From: Caldicoprobacter oshimai DSM 21659
GTDB lineage: Bacteria; Bacillota; Clostridia; Caldicoprobacterales; Caldicoprobacteraceae
Assembly (NCBI GenBank): GCA_000526435.1
Contig: JAGB01000002.1
Coordinates: 806,001-870,000, forward strand
Length of the DNA: 64,000 bases
Reading direction: 5' to 3'
In this document: positions 26,829 to 37,800 of the stretch, piece by piece
How positions within the stretch are numbered: position 1 is the stretch's first letter
Layout of the letters: the number at the start of each line of letters is the position of its first letter
Translations under genes and position numbers: made by a program
Notes under the pieces: model-generated
Databases searched by the model: none
Told to the model about the DNA's origin: nothing
The model's input: the letters and a program-made list of their open reading frames with translations, nothing else

Positions 26829-27785
26829 TTATTTTATCACCAGTTTTTGTCCTGGATGTATCAAGTTAGGATTTTTTATCCCATTGTCCCTGGCCAGCTT
26901 CTCAACAGTTGTGTTGTATTTCTTGGCTATCTCCCATAAAGTATCTCCGCTTTGAGCTGTATACACAATTTCTTTGTTTTCGCTGCCAGTTATCTTTATC
27001 TTCTGGCCTGGGAAGATGAGGTTCGGATTCTTTATCTTGTTAAGCTGTACGAGCTTTGCCACAGTTGTTTTAAACATTGCAGCAATCTTTGAAAGTGTAT
27101 CGCCTTTCTTTACGATATAGATAAGGTCTGGCTCTGCTCTTGAAGATGGCTCATCCTTGCTCAATCCGTTTAAGCCTTTGCTTCTGATGATAGCGGGATA
27201 ATCCTTAAATGCTATGTTCATATCAACCCTGCCGGTTATTCCATCCACTTCTCCGTCTGAAGTATACTGCCATATCCCTGCATCGTCTCTATCACAGGCA
27301 GAACTCCAATAAGCATACCACAAATCGTATTTTTTCAACCTATCCATATCGAACATATTTTTCAGATAATCTTTGTTTGCATAATTCATCGCATAATAGC
27401 CAGCTTTTTCAACTTCATCACAAAATGCCTCAACAAGTGCTGTTGCTAGAGCTTTGTCGATGATAACACCTTTTTCCTGTGCATAACGAACCGAATCGTA
27501 TTCAAAATCAAAGCAAACCGGGTATTCTACCTTGTATGGTTTTATTGCTTCTAAGCAATATCTTGCTTCTTGTCTGGCCATTTCCTCGTTAAGTGCATAG
27601 CTAAACCAGTACACTCCACATGGGATACCCAGTCGATTACACTCAGTAATGTTCCTCACAAACTGCTCATCAATATTGTTTTGGCCATAACCTACCCGTA
27701 TAATCGCAAAGTCTATACCGGCCTTTTTGACTTTATCCCAGTCTATAACGCCCTGCCATTTGGAAACATCTATGCCCTTTCTCAT
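26829..27785 (-). CDS. Endolysin: GH25 lysozyme with two LysM domains
   Basis: 318 aa. The N-terminal GH25 muramidase shows [31 protein letters not shown], catalytic acids in FDFEYD, and [19 protein letters not shown]. Two LysM cell-wall-binding repeats follow (about 224-268 and 272-317; [13 protein letters not shown] and [13 protein letters not shown]). It cuts peptidoglycan glycan strands to release phage. It overlaps the holin by 4 bp (ATGA). No signal peptide, so it depends on the holin. Confidence 0.95.
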   Translation of the reverse strand: MRKGIDVSKWQGVIDWDKVKKAGIDFAIIRVGYGQNNIDEQFVRNITECNRLGIPCGVYWFSYALNEEMARQEARYCLEAIKPYKVEYPVCFDFEYDSVRYAQEKGVIIDKALATALVEAFCDEVEKAGYYAMNYANKDYLKNMFDMDRLKKYDLWYAYWSSACDRDDAGIWQYTSDGEVDGITGRVDMNIAFKDYPAIIRSKGLNGLSKDEPSSRAEPDLIYIVKKGDTLSKIAAMFKTTVAKLVQLNKIKNPNLIFPGQKIKITGSENKEIVYTAQSGDTLWEIAKKYNTTVEKLARDNGIKNPNLIHPGQKLVIK

Positions 27786-28186
27786 TTGTCTTCCTCTCCT
27801 TTCTCTTTTAGAACTGCCACAGCTTTTCGCAGTGCTTCCGGTATAGGCAAACCGATACGGCCTATATTCTCAATTATGCTCAGCAATTCATTAGCAAGAT
27901 AGAAAAATATGGTTGCATCTCTAAAGATATGAGCATCGCCCAGTGCTCTGTCAGCAAGGTTAGCAACAGCCACAAGAGCAAATATAGCAACCTTTTTGGC
28001 AATGCCCTTCCAGCCTACATTGCTATTTAGTTTTCCTTCTATATTAGCAGCCATAACACCGGTCAGGAAATCAAACGCAACAAATGCTAATAATATCTCC
28101 AGCAATGCGCTCCACCCCCCAAAGAAAAAGGAGGCAAGAGCGCCTCCTACACTGCATATTGTTTTGTATATATTTTCGGGTTTCAT
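27782..28186 (-). CDS. Phage holin (toxin-secretion/phage-lysis type)
   Basis: 134 aa from ATG 28186, after AAAGGAAGTG. Several hydrophobic segments ([32 protein letters not shown] and [14 protein letters not shown]) with the typical [16 protein letters not shown] stretch of the holin 4 family. It forms membrane lesions that let the endolysin reach the wall. Coupled to the endolysin gene downstream. Confidence 0.88.
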   Translation of the reverse strand: MKPENIYKTICSVGGALASFFFGGWSALLEILLAFVAFDFLTGVMAANIEGKLNSNVGWKGIAKKVAIFALVAVANLADRALGDAHIFRDATIFFYLANELLSIIENIGRIGLPIPEALRKAVAVLKEKGEEDK

Positions 28187-28215
28187 GCTTACACTTCCTT
28201 TCTGGCACAAAATCA

Positions 28216-28238
28216 AAAAGGACCCATGCGGATCCTTT
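28216..28238 (-). terminator. Weak hairpin between the tail and lysis genes
   Basis: AAAGGA / TCCTTT arms with an imperfect GC extension, followed on the minus strand by TTTTTGATTTT. It overlaps the stop of the small gene at 28237 and may attenuate reading into the lysis genes. Confidence 0.45.
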
Positions 28239-28377
28239 ATAATCCTAATTCTTGTCTCACAGGCTCCCTGTATTCTTCTGGGAGCTTTGCAATTTCTTCT
28301 TCTGCATCTGCTCCTTCGTGTTCAACCTTATGCTTTATCACCCTTGCAAATATACGTACCATAAACTCAAATGGCAT
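28237..28377 (-). CDS. Small XkdX/CD1375-like phage protein
   Basis: 46 aa: MPFEFMVRIFARVIKH, an acidic helix with AEEEIAKLPEEY, ending RQELGL. Such very short genes lie between the tail-tip and holin genes in many Firmicute prophages. It overlaps the upstream gene by TGATG, supporting translation. Confidence 0.6.
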   Translation of the reverse strand: MPFEFMVRIFARVIKHKVEHEGADAEEEIAKLPEEYREPVRQELGL

Positions 28378-28658
28378 CAGACATACCCCCCAAACAGAAA
28401 GGCTATAGCTGCCTCCAAATCGTGTAATCGTTGTTCGAACGGGTCCATGCTTTTAAATTGGCTTGACTTGTCCAAAGCCAATATTTCTTCTGTTATTTCA
28501 TTGACCTCTATGTCATCATCCAAAATGATATACTTACAATTTATCCCTGATAGCTTACTACCGTTGTTGTACTCGATTGAATTACCTTTAATCTGTATAT
28601 TTTCGGCGTCCCGAATTACATTCAGGACGCCGTTGTCATTGTAAAATACTATCTGCAT
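28377..28658 (-). CDS. Small tail-region protein of unknown function
   Basis: 93 aa, acidic, with a beta-rich N-terminal half (MQIVFYNDNGVLNVIRDAENI) and a helical end (FEQRLHDLEAAIAFLFGG). Position after the tail-tip gene matches the XkdW-type slot of Bacillus PBSX-like phages. No function can be given. Confidence 0.6.
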   Translation of the reverse strand: MQIVFYNDNGVLNVIRDAENIQIKGNSIEYNNGSKLSGINCKYIILDDDIEVNEITEEILALDKSSQFKSMDPFEQRLHDLEAAIAFLFGGYV

Positions 28659-28670
28659 ATTCTCACTCCT

Positions 28671-31600
28671 TTACTTTTGCCCAGTAATTTCAAGCCGAAT
28701 ATCATATTCGGACTTGCCAAGCAATATCACATACGGACTGCCGCCGGATTGATATATAGCAAGTCCTTTCGCTTGATTGTTTCGGATTTCGGTTATAAAG
28801 CTGGTTGGAATGTTAACAATACTTTCTTGGTCACAAGCTAGTGCAATCAAGTTGCCGTAGTCTGTACCAAGAGCTGGTTCGCCGCCAGGCTTGCTTGCAT
28901 AGTTGTGGCTGTAGAATCTGATATTTTGTGCTGAATATACACCATGGGATGGCGCACGTTTGATATACAGCTTAACGCTGGTGATGTTGTAACCGTTGAA
29001 AGCAGATTTTATGTCGCTGATTACACTATCACCAAAGAAAATAAGACCTTTGTGGTTGCCATAACCCCAGTTGCCTTGGTACACTCTGTCGTTATCCGTA
29101 CGCCAACCTGAAGACCGCCATGAAGCTGTAGAAACTGCCAAATATGTTTTTGTAAGTATCGTCGGTTTCGGTGGTGCTGCTGAACCTAAATTTACCGGAG
29201 CTGAACCAAATATTTGCCCACCATCCCACGTAATTTCATTGGCTGTTGTACCACCAGGCACTGAAATTGTTTTCAAGATAAAAGCACCACCTGCTTGCAA
29301 CCCATACTTCGCTATTCCTCTACAATTTACAACAAATAATGTATGTCCCTCTGAAACAGTAAAAGCAGCTTCTGTGGCGTCGTAAACTTCGCAGTCATTC
29401 ACCTTTGCTGTACAATGCACCTGTATACCAAACTGACTATTGTTGTAGCAGTTAACCTTAACTTTCCATACGCTTAAAAACATTGTTTCATATGCTGCTA
29501 TCCCACTTGATATTCCACTTGCAACTATATTTATAGTCCCGTTATAAATGCCAATATAAACGCCACATCTAAGCACTTGAATTCTACCATTTATTGTCTT
29601 CCCGTTAAGGTCAAGTATGAATCCACCATTTCCATAAAACCCGTCAATTACAACAGTTTCGTTATAAACAGTCCCAGTCAAAACTAGCCTTACATCGCCT
29701 GCAAGATATTTATTTAAGCTATTAATAGTCGCCTGTATTTGATTATCTCCTACATTAATTACTGTTGGTGCCTGCTTCAAAACTGCATTTGGGCATGTTA
29801 GTTCACCAATATATAACTTATTAAATCCTTGATTTTCTGCTGTAATTATAACTGAATTATCTTCCCCATTAGAAGCTAATAATTCAAGATTAAACTGCTG
29901 TGTTCTTATGTTAACATGGTCATCTGTTACTTCCATTGTAGAAGATTTTAACTCATTCGGATTTGGACTCCAAGCAGTTGCATTTTCGCCTTCTTCTAGC
30001 TTAATGTTGTCAACCCACAGTGTACCTGTCCAGTCCCTCATATAAATTTGAACACAAAGACGAGTATAATCGGTAGCATTTCTTACGGTAAATGTTATTG
30101 AATATTTTGTCCAGTCAAAGGTGCCTGTAGCAAAATTTCCTGATACTCCTATACCCGTTACATAGGTGCTGTTATTATAATATTCGCCATACAGAGCTAC
30201 AAATGGATTAGTTGTACCTTTAACAATATTTAACCCTTTAACTTCAGCAGACAAAGTATATTTTTTGCCCTTCTTAAGTACTGAAGCAGGTATGTCTTGA
30301 TATATAACGATTGCATTGCCAAACGAACTACTCACTATTTTCAAACACTTGCCACCATCTATACCTTCTGAAACAATACTTGTGCCTGTCACCATACCGT
30401 TCCAATTCGTGGAACCAAACTCAAAGCTACTGTTCTTTAAAAGATTGTTTCCACCTATCTGCCCTACTGCAATTTTAACGCTTGCTGCATTTTGCACTAT
30501 TTCACTACCTAATTGATCTTTGCGCACCCTTAAAGCTATTTCGTTAGCGTGTTGGGTCAAGGTGCTTTCAGCTGAAGTAACCCTTCCTTCAAGCAAATCA
30601 AAATCTGTTTGACTTACCTTTGTAGCTATCTCATTCGCATGCTGGACAATAGTGCTTTCTGCTTGAGTTAATCGAGTATCTAACCCATCAATAGTAGAAT
30701 CCACATCTTCAGGTGCGGGCGTCCAGTCGGTAGCTTTATTGCCTTTTTCGAGTTTCGGCCTTTTCATGTACAAAATGGCGTTCGAGCTGAATCCATATCC
30801 GTACATGTAGAAGACTATCGGCTTTGAAAAATCAACATCGTCCCCTAGGTTGCATTGCGCCGACATCCTGACCCATTTGTTCGTTTCGATTGGGACAATA
30901 TTGAATTGACCAGCACGAAATCCTGGTGATGTATCGCCTACTCGGTAATAGTAAAAGCCACCAAAAAACTTGGTTCCTACATCAGTAGCATATAAGTCAA
31001 CCGATATTGTATATTGACCGGTTTCCTTGATTCTGGCGGTTACATTTTGTGATATACCTTTCCAATTCCTTGTCCCGTCTGATTCGTTGAATTCATAAAC
31101 TGGCTCACTGAATGTATCGGTGTCCAAATGTGCATGGTAGGAATTGGTCGGGTTTGTAATCCCGGAATTGTAACCACCAAAGTAATCAGCGTAAAGGTTA
31201 GGGTGTTTGGTAGACGACCCGTTTGTGTTTTGCTTGGAAAAATCGCTGTTTATCAAAATATTTCTTCCACCGATTTTTATGTTACTAACTTTATCGTCAG
31301 CATAAACCTTAGCGTTGTTTTCTGCCGTTGCTAGGTCGTTCTGGTATGCACTGGATTGTCTTACCGTGGATACAATTGCATCAGGTATTATTTTTAGTTC
31401 TGCTTGGCTTAATCTGTTATCCAAAGAGTCTAGTTCACTGTTTATAGAGTTCATCGCTGAATTAAATGTGGTTTGTGTTACCCTTAGTGCTATTTCATTT
31501 GCATGTTGAGTTAAGGTGCTTTCAGCGTTCGTTACCCTATCTTCTAACAGGTCGAAATCCGTTTGGCTAACTTTCGTAGCTATTTGATTTGCATGTTGAA

Positions 31601-34022
31601 CCAGAGTAGATTCTGCTGTATATACTCGGCCTTCAAGGGCTGTAAGGTCATCTGCATCGGCTTTACTTGCCAGTTTGTTATCAGTCTCTGTTTTGGTGTA
31701 CGCTCCCACTTCTCCGGCTGTTGTCGGAGTTGCCTTCACCCATGCGGAGCCATCCCAGCGCTTTAAAACGTTTGGTATAACCGATGTATCTATCCACAAT
31801 TGCCCGATTGCCGGATTACTCGGTGCAGTATTCGACCGAACGATGGCGTTTTCTTTCTTGGCCAGCTCTTGGTTAAAAACAGTTTGGCTGACCTTTGTGG
31901 CTATTTCATCGGCATGCTGGCTTATCGTGCTTTCTGCAGATGAAACCCTATCCTCTAGTAGATCAAAATCTGACTGGCTCACCTTTGTAGCTATCATGTT
32001 GGCGTGCTGAATTAGCGTGGATTCTGCTGTGGAGACCCGTCCCTCTAGTGCTGTTAAATCGTCTGTATCGGCCTTTGTTGCCAGTTTGGTGTCCGTTTCG
32101 GTTTTCGTATAGGCCCCCACTTCGCCTGCTGTGGTTGGTGTGACTTTCACCCATGCTGTTCCGTCCCATCGCTTCAAAGCATTTGGCATGACCGATGTGT
32201 CTATCCACAGTTGGCCGGTTGTGGGATTGGCTGGTGCGGTGCTTGAGCGAACAATGGCGTTTTCTTTTTTCGCAAGCTCTTGAGTAAATGTGGTTTGGCT
32301 GACTTTTGTGGCGATTTCGTTGGCATGTACTACTAGCTCCGCTTCTGCCTGTGTTAATCTATCATCCAAATCTGAAATGTTGCTGTTAATTTCTGCCATA
32401 TCCTGCTCGTGCTGGGTCGTTGTGACTCTAGCAGCGATCTCATTAGCTTGTACGGCTAACTGGGCCTCTGCCTCGCTGATGCGGTTGCCGAGCTCATCCA
32501 CGGTTGTTTTGTCAGCTTTTGCCTCAATCCTCCCGTCCCGCACCTGCAATTCGGTGTTGACATATGTGATTACGTCCTGTTTTGCTGCGTCCACCTTGGC
32601 CTGTGCGCCTTCGGGTGTCTCCTTCTGGCTTGGATCGTATCCTGCTTCAAACTCTGTCTGGCTTCCTATCTGCAGGAATTGTGCCCGTACTCTGCCAGCC
32701 ATTATTTCATCCCCAGAGAAACCTTTCCCTGTACCAAATACCCTCCAATTCCACGAGCCATCTGGATTTTTGCTGTTCGCTATAGCAAAAATGCCGGGGC
32801 CGATGTATAATGCACCAAAATCCGGGCTGGTCGGGTCCGTGTTTTCAAACAATGCCCCCTTCCCCTCAATCGGCGTAACGTGCTGATATGCTCCGCTTGC
32901 CCGTAATCTATTTACCAATAAGTCAATCTCGCCTTGGAGCCAGCTCGTCCGGACATACCCTTCGTCAGTAATTGCCCGGTCTACTCTGCGCTTGGTATCC
33001 TCAAATTGACCTAGTACGTCCTCTATTCTATTTGTAAAATTCCCCAATACTACAATACTATTTTGTCGTTTTACCGGGTCGTATTCGTATTCCAAAATGC
33101 GGGCCTCTATCTCTATGCCTAGCCGGTCATTCCAAATATAAACAGTATCCCCTAGTCCTAGCGTCTCCAACTCCTTAAAATACTTGTATTCTTCGCTGTC
33201 TCGCAGCTCTATTAAATCTATGGCATAGTATACGTATGGTTTGTCTACTGTCTGTAAATATTCCTGCGCTGCTTCCAGCAATTCCTGTGGGTCCTCTATA
33301 TCCTCAAATGTTACCCTTCCAACCTTAATGTGACTGTAGTTACCGATATACGGACTGTCTATATACTTTTTGCCGTTATTTACACTTTCTATGGTGAGCC
33401 CGTTTTTCCCTTTTACGTACAAGCGGGTGATTACACCGCTGATATCCTCCTTGTAGTTTAGTCCTTTTAGGTTTTTGCCCCTGCGGATGTGTATTTTTTT
33501 ATCCTGTCCAATCCTTGCTTTAGCCGTTACCGTGAAGTTGTCTATCTCAATTTCGCATTTCCAACGAGGTATTATCTTATCATTTATACTTTTTAGCTTG
33601 TTTTCTTCTATAAAATAGGCTGTGGCCAGTCCTAAGTCGTCACATATCCCTACCGTGAATGGTGTTCCTTCTAGCAGCCTTTCTAATGCTGTTTGAACAC
33701 TTGCGTCTACTACCCTTTTATCCTCCGTGTCATAGTCTATCAAATCAAAAAATATGTGTGGCGCCCGCACCTTTATCCATTGCCTGTCCCCTGTGTCATA
33801 TTTTTCTGTCTCAATAATTCTGAACAGTTGGCCGTCCGCCTTGATTATATTTTCTTTTTCGAGATATTGCGCCTTCGTGTCTCCCGGTAAGAGCGGGTAC
33901 TCAAACGTCAGTTCGTATGTTGAGTTTATTCTGCGTTTTATTTTCGCATTGCGTACATCCGTTAAAACAGCCAGCCCCAGTCCCAAGAAATTTGTTTCGT
34001 TCTTGTCGTATATGTTGAACAT
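28671..34022 (-). CDS. Tail-tip / receptor-binding protein with prophage endopeptidase-tail domain
   Basis: 1783 aa from ATG 34022, after GGAGGGGG. The N-terminal about 350 aa is the siphovirus tail-associated (Tal, PF06605-like) base: MFNIYDKNETNFLGLGLAVL, TYELTFEYPLLPGD, later WLQGEIDLLVNRLRASG. The middle holds many repeats of the type AESTLxQHANxIATKVSQTDF and two near-identical 137-aa units. Two carbohydrate-binding-like jelly rolls (about 990-1150 and 1190-1310) and a beta-helix with a tail domain follow. It probably binds the host surface. Confidence 0.85.
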   Translation of the reverse strand: MFNIYDKNETNFLGLGLAVLTDVRNAKIKRRINSTYELTFEYPLLPGDTKAQYLEKENIIKADGQLFRIIETEKYDTGDRQWIKVRAPHIFFDLIDYDTEDKRVVDASVQTALERLLEGTPFTVGICDDLGLATAYFIEENKLKSINDKIIPRWKCEIEIDNFTVTAKARIGQDKKIHIRRGKNLKGLNYKEDISGVITRLYVKGKNGLTIESVNNGKKYIDSPYIGNYSHIKVGRVTFEDIEDPQELLEAAQEYLQTVDKPYVYYAIDLIELRDSEEYKYFKELETLGLGDTVYIWNDRLGIEIEARILEYEYDPVKRQNSIVVLGNFTNRIEDVLGQFEDTKRRVDRAITDEGYVRTSWLQGEIDLLVNRLRASGAYQHVTPIEGKGALFENTDPTSPDFGALYIGPGIFAIANSKNPDGSWNWRVFGTGKGFSGDEIMAGRVRAQFLQIGSQTEFEAGYDPSQKETPEGAQAKVDAAKQDVITYVNTELQVRDGRIEAKADKTTVDELGNRISEAEAQLAVQANEIAARVTTTQHEQDMAEINSNISDLDDRLTQAEAELVVHANEIATKVSQTTFTQELAKKENAIVRSSTAPANPTTGQLWIDTSVMPNALKRWDGTAWVKVTPTTAGEVGAYTKTETDTKLATKADTDDLTALEGRVSTAESTLIQHANMIATKVSQSDFDLLEDRVSSAESTISQHADEIATKVSQTVFNQELAKKENAIVRSNTAPSNPAIGQLWIDTSVIPNVLKRWDGSAWVKATPTTAGEVGAYTKTETDNKLASKADADDLTALEGRVYTAESTLVQHANQIATKVSQTDFDLLEDRVTNAESTLTQHANEIALRVTQTTFNSAMNSINSELDSLDNRLSQAELKIIPDAIVSTVRQSSAYQNDLATAENNAKVYADDKVSNIKIGGRNILINSDFSKQNTNGSSTKHPNLYADYFGGYNSGITNPTNSYHAHLDTDTFSEPVYEFNESDGTRNWKGISQNVTARIKETGQYTISVDLYATDVGTKFFGGFYYYRVGDTSPGFRAGQFNIVPIETNKWVRMSAQCNLGDDVDFSKPIVFYMYGYGFSSNAILYMKRPKLEKGNKATDWTPAPEDVDSTIDGLDTRLTQAESTIVQHANEIATKVSQTDFDLLEGRVTSAESTLTQHANEIALRVRKDQLGSEIVQNAASVKIAVGQIGGNNLLKNSSFEFGSTNWNGMVTGTSIVSEGIDGGKCLKIVSSSFGNAIVIYQDIPASVLKKGKKYTLSAEVKGLNIVKGTTNPFVALYGEYYNNSTYVTGIGVSGNFATGTFDWTKYSITFTVRNATDYTRLCVQIYMRDWTGTLWVDNIKLEEGENATAWSPNPNELKSSTMEVTDDHVNIRTQQFNLELLASNGEDNSVIITAENQGFNKLYIGELTCPNAVLKQAPTVINVGDNQIQATINSLNKYLAGDVRLVLTGTVYNETVVIDGFYGNGGFILDLNGKTINGRIQVLRCGVYIGIYNGTINIVASGISSGIAAYETMFLSVWKVKVNCYNNSQFGIQVHCTAKVNDCEVYDATEAAFTVSEGHTLFVVNCRGIAKYGLQAGGAFILKTISVPGGTTANEITWDGGQIFGSAPVNLGSAAPPKPTILTKTYLAVSTASWRSSGWRTDNDRVYQGNWGYGNHKGLIFFGDSVISDIKSAFNGYNITSVKLYIKRAPSHGVYSAQNIRFYSHNYASKPGGEPALGTDYGNLIALACDQESIVNIPTSFITEIRNNQAKGLAIYQSGGSPYVILLGKSEYDIRLEITGQK
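31480..32301 (-). repeat. Tandem 411-bp repeat inside the tail-tip gene
   Basis: Two consecutive units (about 31891-32301 and 31480-31890) encode almost the same 137 residues, each with NAIVRS, GQLWIDTSV, LKRWDG and TTAGEVGAYTKTET. Codon-aligned period is 137 aa. The duplication is in-frame and may change tail-fibre length by recombination. Confidence 0.75.
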
Positions 34023-34035
34023 CTGTCCCCCTCCC

Positions 34036-34818
34036 TTACCATCTTTCAATTAGCAAATAGCGAAGCGTAAAGTTAAGGCCGGTTCCGTTTATGTTTATCG
34101 TATTATTGCCCGGTGCCAGCTTTATTGGCTTACCGGACGTCTGTGGCAAATAATTCACCCTTGACCCGGCATCTATGGTGTATACCTCCATTTTCTCGTT
34201 GTCTATATACAATGTCCCTGCAGACAGCGCCCTGTTTATAATCAGGTCCCCTAATGCCAGCGTAGTAAAAGAGCCATCAATCCTGAAATATGGTTCTGTC
34301 TCAAATACTCCGTTGTTGTTTATCTGTATTGCTCCGGGTCCGGTTATGGTGTGGCTGCCGGTGGCGTTGTCCGCCGTTATCTGTTCGGCAAAAGGTATGA
34401 ACAGGTCTGGAATGAATCCGGCTGCCGGGCTTATAACCTTATATGCAAATGGCTGACATCTGAACAGCAGTCGTATGTTTCCCCATTTCACCTGCTGCTC
34501 TAGCGGTATCTGGTTCGCTATTCTCCCGATATAAAATCGTTGTGGGTCGTCCCAAAAAGACAACCACCCTTTTGGGGACAACCATTTTTTCGCTTCGTAT
34601 GCGTTAGTCATGACCTCCTGTTCGTTCTCACCTAAAATAGCGCATTCCGCTTCGATGATTATATCTTGATATGTGCCACTATCAAATTCTATACTCCCCG
34701 ATTTACCCGGAATTAGTTCATATTCCGTGTTTCGCTGCGGTAGAAAAATGGGCCGGTAGTTTATAAGCACTACGTTTTTGTCCGTTGATTTTATCCCGTT
34801 AAATACAAAATAGTCCAT
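34036..34818 (-). CDS. Distal tail protein (Dit)
   Basis: 260 aa. MDYFVFNGIKSTDKNVVLINYRPIFLPQRNTEYELIPGKSGSI and the later FRCQPFAYKV are typical of the siphovirus distal tail family, which forms the hub joining the tail tube to the tip complex. Located between tape measure and tail-tip genes, the standard order. Confidence 0.9.
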   Translation of the reverse strand: MDYFVFNGIKSTDKNVVLINYRPIFLPQRNTEYELIPGKSGSIEFDSGTYQDIIIEAECAILGENEQEVMTNAYEAKKWLSPKGWLSFWDDPQRFYIGRIANQIPLEQQVKWGNIRLLFRCQPFAYKVISPAAGFIPDLFIPFAEQITADNATGSHTITGPGAIQINNNGVFETEPYFRIDGSFTTLALGDLIINRALSAGTLYIDNEKMEVYTIDAGSRVNYLPQTSGKPIKLAPGNNTININGTGLNFTLRYLLIERW

Positions 34819-34821
34819 GCC

Positions 34822-37800
34822 CTATTTCCTCCCCCTGTAAAATCGTTCATTCTGCTGTAGGTTGTACAGCTCCCTGCTTATCAGGTGGATGTCTGTGTCA
34901 TCCCTGACAACCATCTGCTCAATAATTATAGTTGGGGCTGGCGTCTCTATCTGAATATCGGTGCCTGTGCTGTATCGGGTCCCACCGGCCATTATTCCGC
35001 CATGCTGGAATGTTGGCAAATTCATCATCTTGGCCAGCTCGATTGATTTTTCGTGTGGAAATATTTTTGTACCTGTGGGTAGCTGTACGAGCTCCGGTCC
35101 GCTTACCCCTACCCATGCCAACTTTCCTGTGGGCAATAGTGCTAGCTCCCGGCCTTCTTCTCCTACCAATCCTATTCCGCCAGGGTAATAATTTGTTCCT
35201 TCCGCATAGCCTCTCCAGTATTCGCCGGTGAAAATTCGTTTTATCGTCTCTATTATACTAAATCTTTTGGTCTCCGGTTCTGTTGCGTTCCACCTGACAA
35301 TTGCATCGGTTCCTTGGTCGATCTTCCGTCTTACTGTGTCCATATTATTTCCTGTGGTGATAGCCATATCGCTAAAATTCTTATTTGTTCTTTCTCTCAA
35401 ATTTTCCATTGTTTGCCTCAATGTTGCTGCGTTTATTTCTACCTTTCCCAGTCTGTCCCTAATCGTTGCTGTGTTTATATCCGTATTGTTTGCCATATCA
35501 TTAAGAGCGCCATTGTATGCATTTCTTGTTGTGTTTGTTGTTTCCTGCAATCCCAGTTCCTTACGCACAGCCCTGTCCAGGTTCGCCGTCACTATATCGC
35601 TGAAACTAATAGTGTTATTTTTCATCGATTCCAGCGCTTCCTGAAGTTTTTGTTTTGTTTGCTCGTGTTGCTGTTCAAATTCTCTTAATTTGTTTTGGGA
35701 TGCGTTTATAGCCTGAATGATGGTTCCGCCCTCGGCCAGCGTGTCGTGATATGCTCTGTCCGCCTCATATAACTGTTGCCTCATGCGTAAAAATCTGTCT
35801 CTGTGTACTTCTTCCATACTGCTTATAAACTGGTTGGTGGCTGTTGAGCTTTTGTTTACTTCTTCGGCCAGCAGTTGCCATCTCTTTTTGATTTCCCCAG
35901 TGCCTAAATCTACCGCATTTACATATTCCCCAAGTTGTAATTGTACCTCGGTAACAATCTTATCGTGCATCAACTCAGCTTCTCTTACTGTTTCATCTCG
36001 TTGCCTTTTTGCCTCTTCAATAAGTTTGTCTGCCTGATCTTCAGCCAGTGTCCCCAAAATATTCTTTTGTATAAGAATTAAGTCTACCGTTTCTTTATAC
36101 TGTTTTTCAGCTTCGGCTACTACAGCCTCTCTTTGTTTTATACTATTCTTTATTACTTCTGCTGCCTCTTCTGCCTTTAGTTGTGCTGCATTCTGTTTCA
36201 TGCGTTCATATATGAGCCGTTGTTCGAGTTCGTTCTCGGTCAATATTTTTATAGCTGCTTCTCGTGCCTGTTGCTGCAGCTCCATGAGTATCTGATAATC
36301 TTCAGAGGTCAGCCTGCGTTTTTCCTTTAATGCCTCTTCAATAATCCTAAGTTGCTGCTTCATATTTTCTTCAACAACACGGGTCTGTTCGTTATATCCT
36401 TCCGTTACCGATTTTAATATTTCAGCCTGTTCTTCCTTTGTAATCGTGGTGGATTGAGACATTAGGCTACTTAATATGCTTATGGCCTCTTGCTTATCTT
36501 TCTCTATACCTTCTACCAACGTCTGGCCCATTTCTTGAATATTCTTGGTAACTTCATGAGCCATGTCCGCTGTGACTGTTTTACCAGCGAAATACATTTC
36601 ATCCAATGCTACTTTTACACCTTTTTGCAGTTCCAGAAATCCATCCAGAGCCTCTTTTGTGGCCTCTGATACTTCTCCTCCGAATAAATCCACAGCGGGT
36701 ATTACATCCTGTGATAAATAGTTGGCCAGAGCTACTCCCCCAACTGCTGCTGCACCTATTGCTAGCGTGAACGGGTTGATTAGAAGTGTGGCTGCGCTTA
36801 TGGAGCTGCCCATTGCGCCTACTGCTCCAGCTGCCGTGGTGGCTGCACCTGCTGCTGTGGTCATTGCTCCGGCTGCTGCGCCCATTCCCGTGCTTACTAT
36901 TCCTAGCGTCCCGCCCAATGTGCCCAATAATGAAGCAATGCTGCTTATGCTACTGGCAAACTGCCCCATTACCATTATTGCAGGCCCGATAACTGCTGCT
37001 AGTCCTGCAAAGCGCAGTATACTGGCCTGTGTACTCTCATCCAAGCTGTCAAACCAATCTACGGCTCTTGATATACCGTTTATAAGATCGCTGATATACG
37101 GAAGCAGCATATTACCTATACGTATGGCCACGCCCTCAAGCTGTGATTGCAAGTTTGATAGCTGCCCTTTTAGGTTTGCCTGCATGATATCAGCCATGCG
37201 CTTCGCTTCGCCGTTATAGTTCCTTGTGGCATCTACTAAAGCCCTGAAATCCTGTTCGCTGGCATTTATAATGGCCAACATACCTGACATGGCTTCCTGC
37301 CCAAATAGCAAAGCTGCGTATTGTGCTTTCTGGGATTCTGTCAGCTTGGAGAATTTATCTCTTAACTGCTCCATGATGTTTAAAAATGGCAGCGTATTTC
37401 CCTGTGCATCCGTTATCCGGATTTCCAGTTTCTTTATTAGGTCCTCGGCCTCGCCCACCGGCTTTACCAGCCTGCTTATGGCAGCCCTTAAGCTGGTTCC
37501 TGCTTGGCTGCCTTTTATACCAGCATTGGCCATCAAGCCTAATGCCAGCGCTGCGTCCTCGGCTGAAAATTTTAGCGTTCCGAACAGCGGTGCTACATAC
37601 TTAAACGATTCGCCTAATAGCACCACATCCGTGTTTGTGGCGTTTGCTGCCTTGGCCAGCAGGTCTGCAAATCGCCCGGCTTCGCTCGCCGACATACCAA
37701 ATGCCGTCAAAGAGTCTGTTACTATGCTGGCCGTTGTAGCCAAATCCTCTCCGGAAGCTGCTGCCAAAAGCATGACGCCCTCTATGCCTTCTAACATCTG

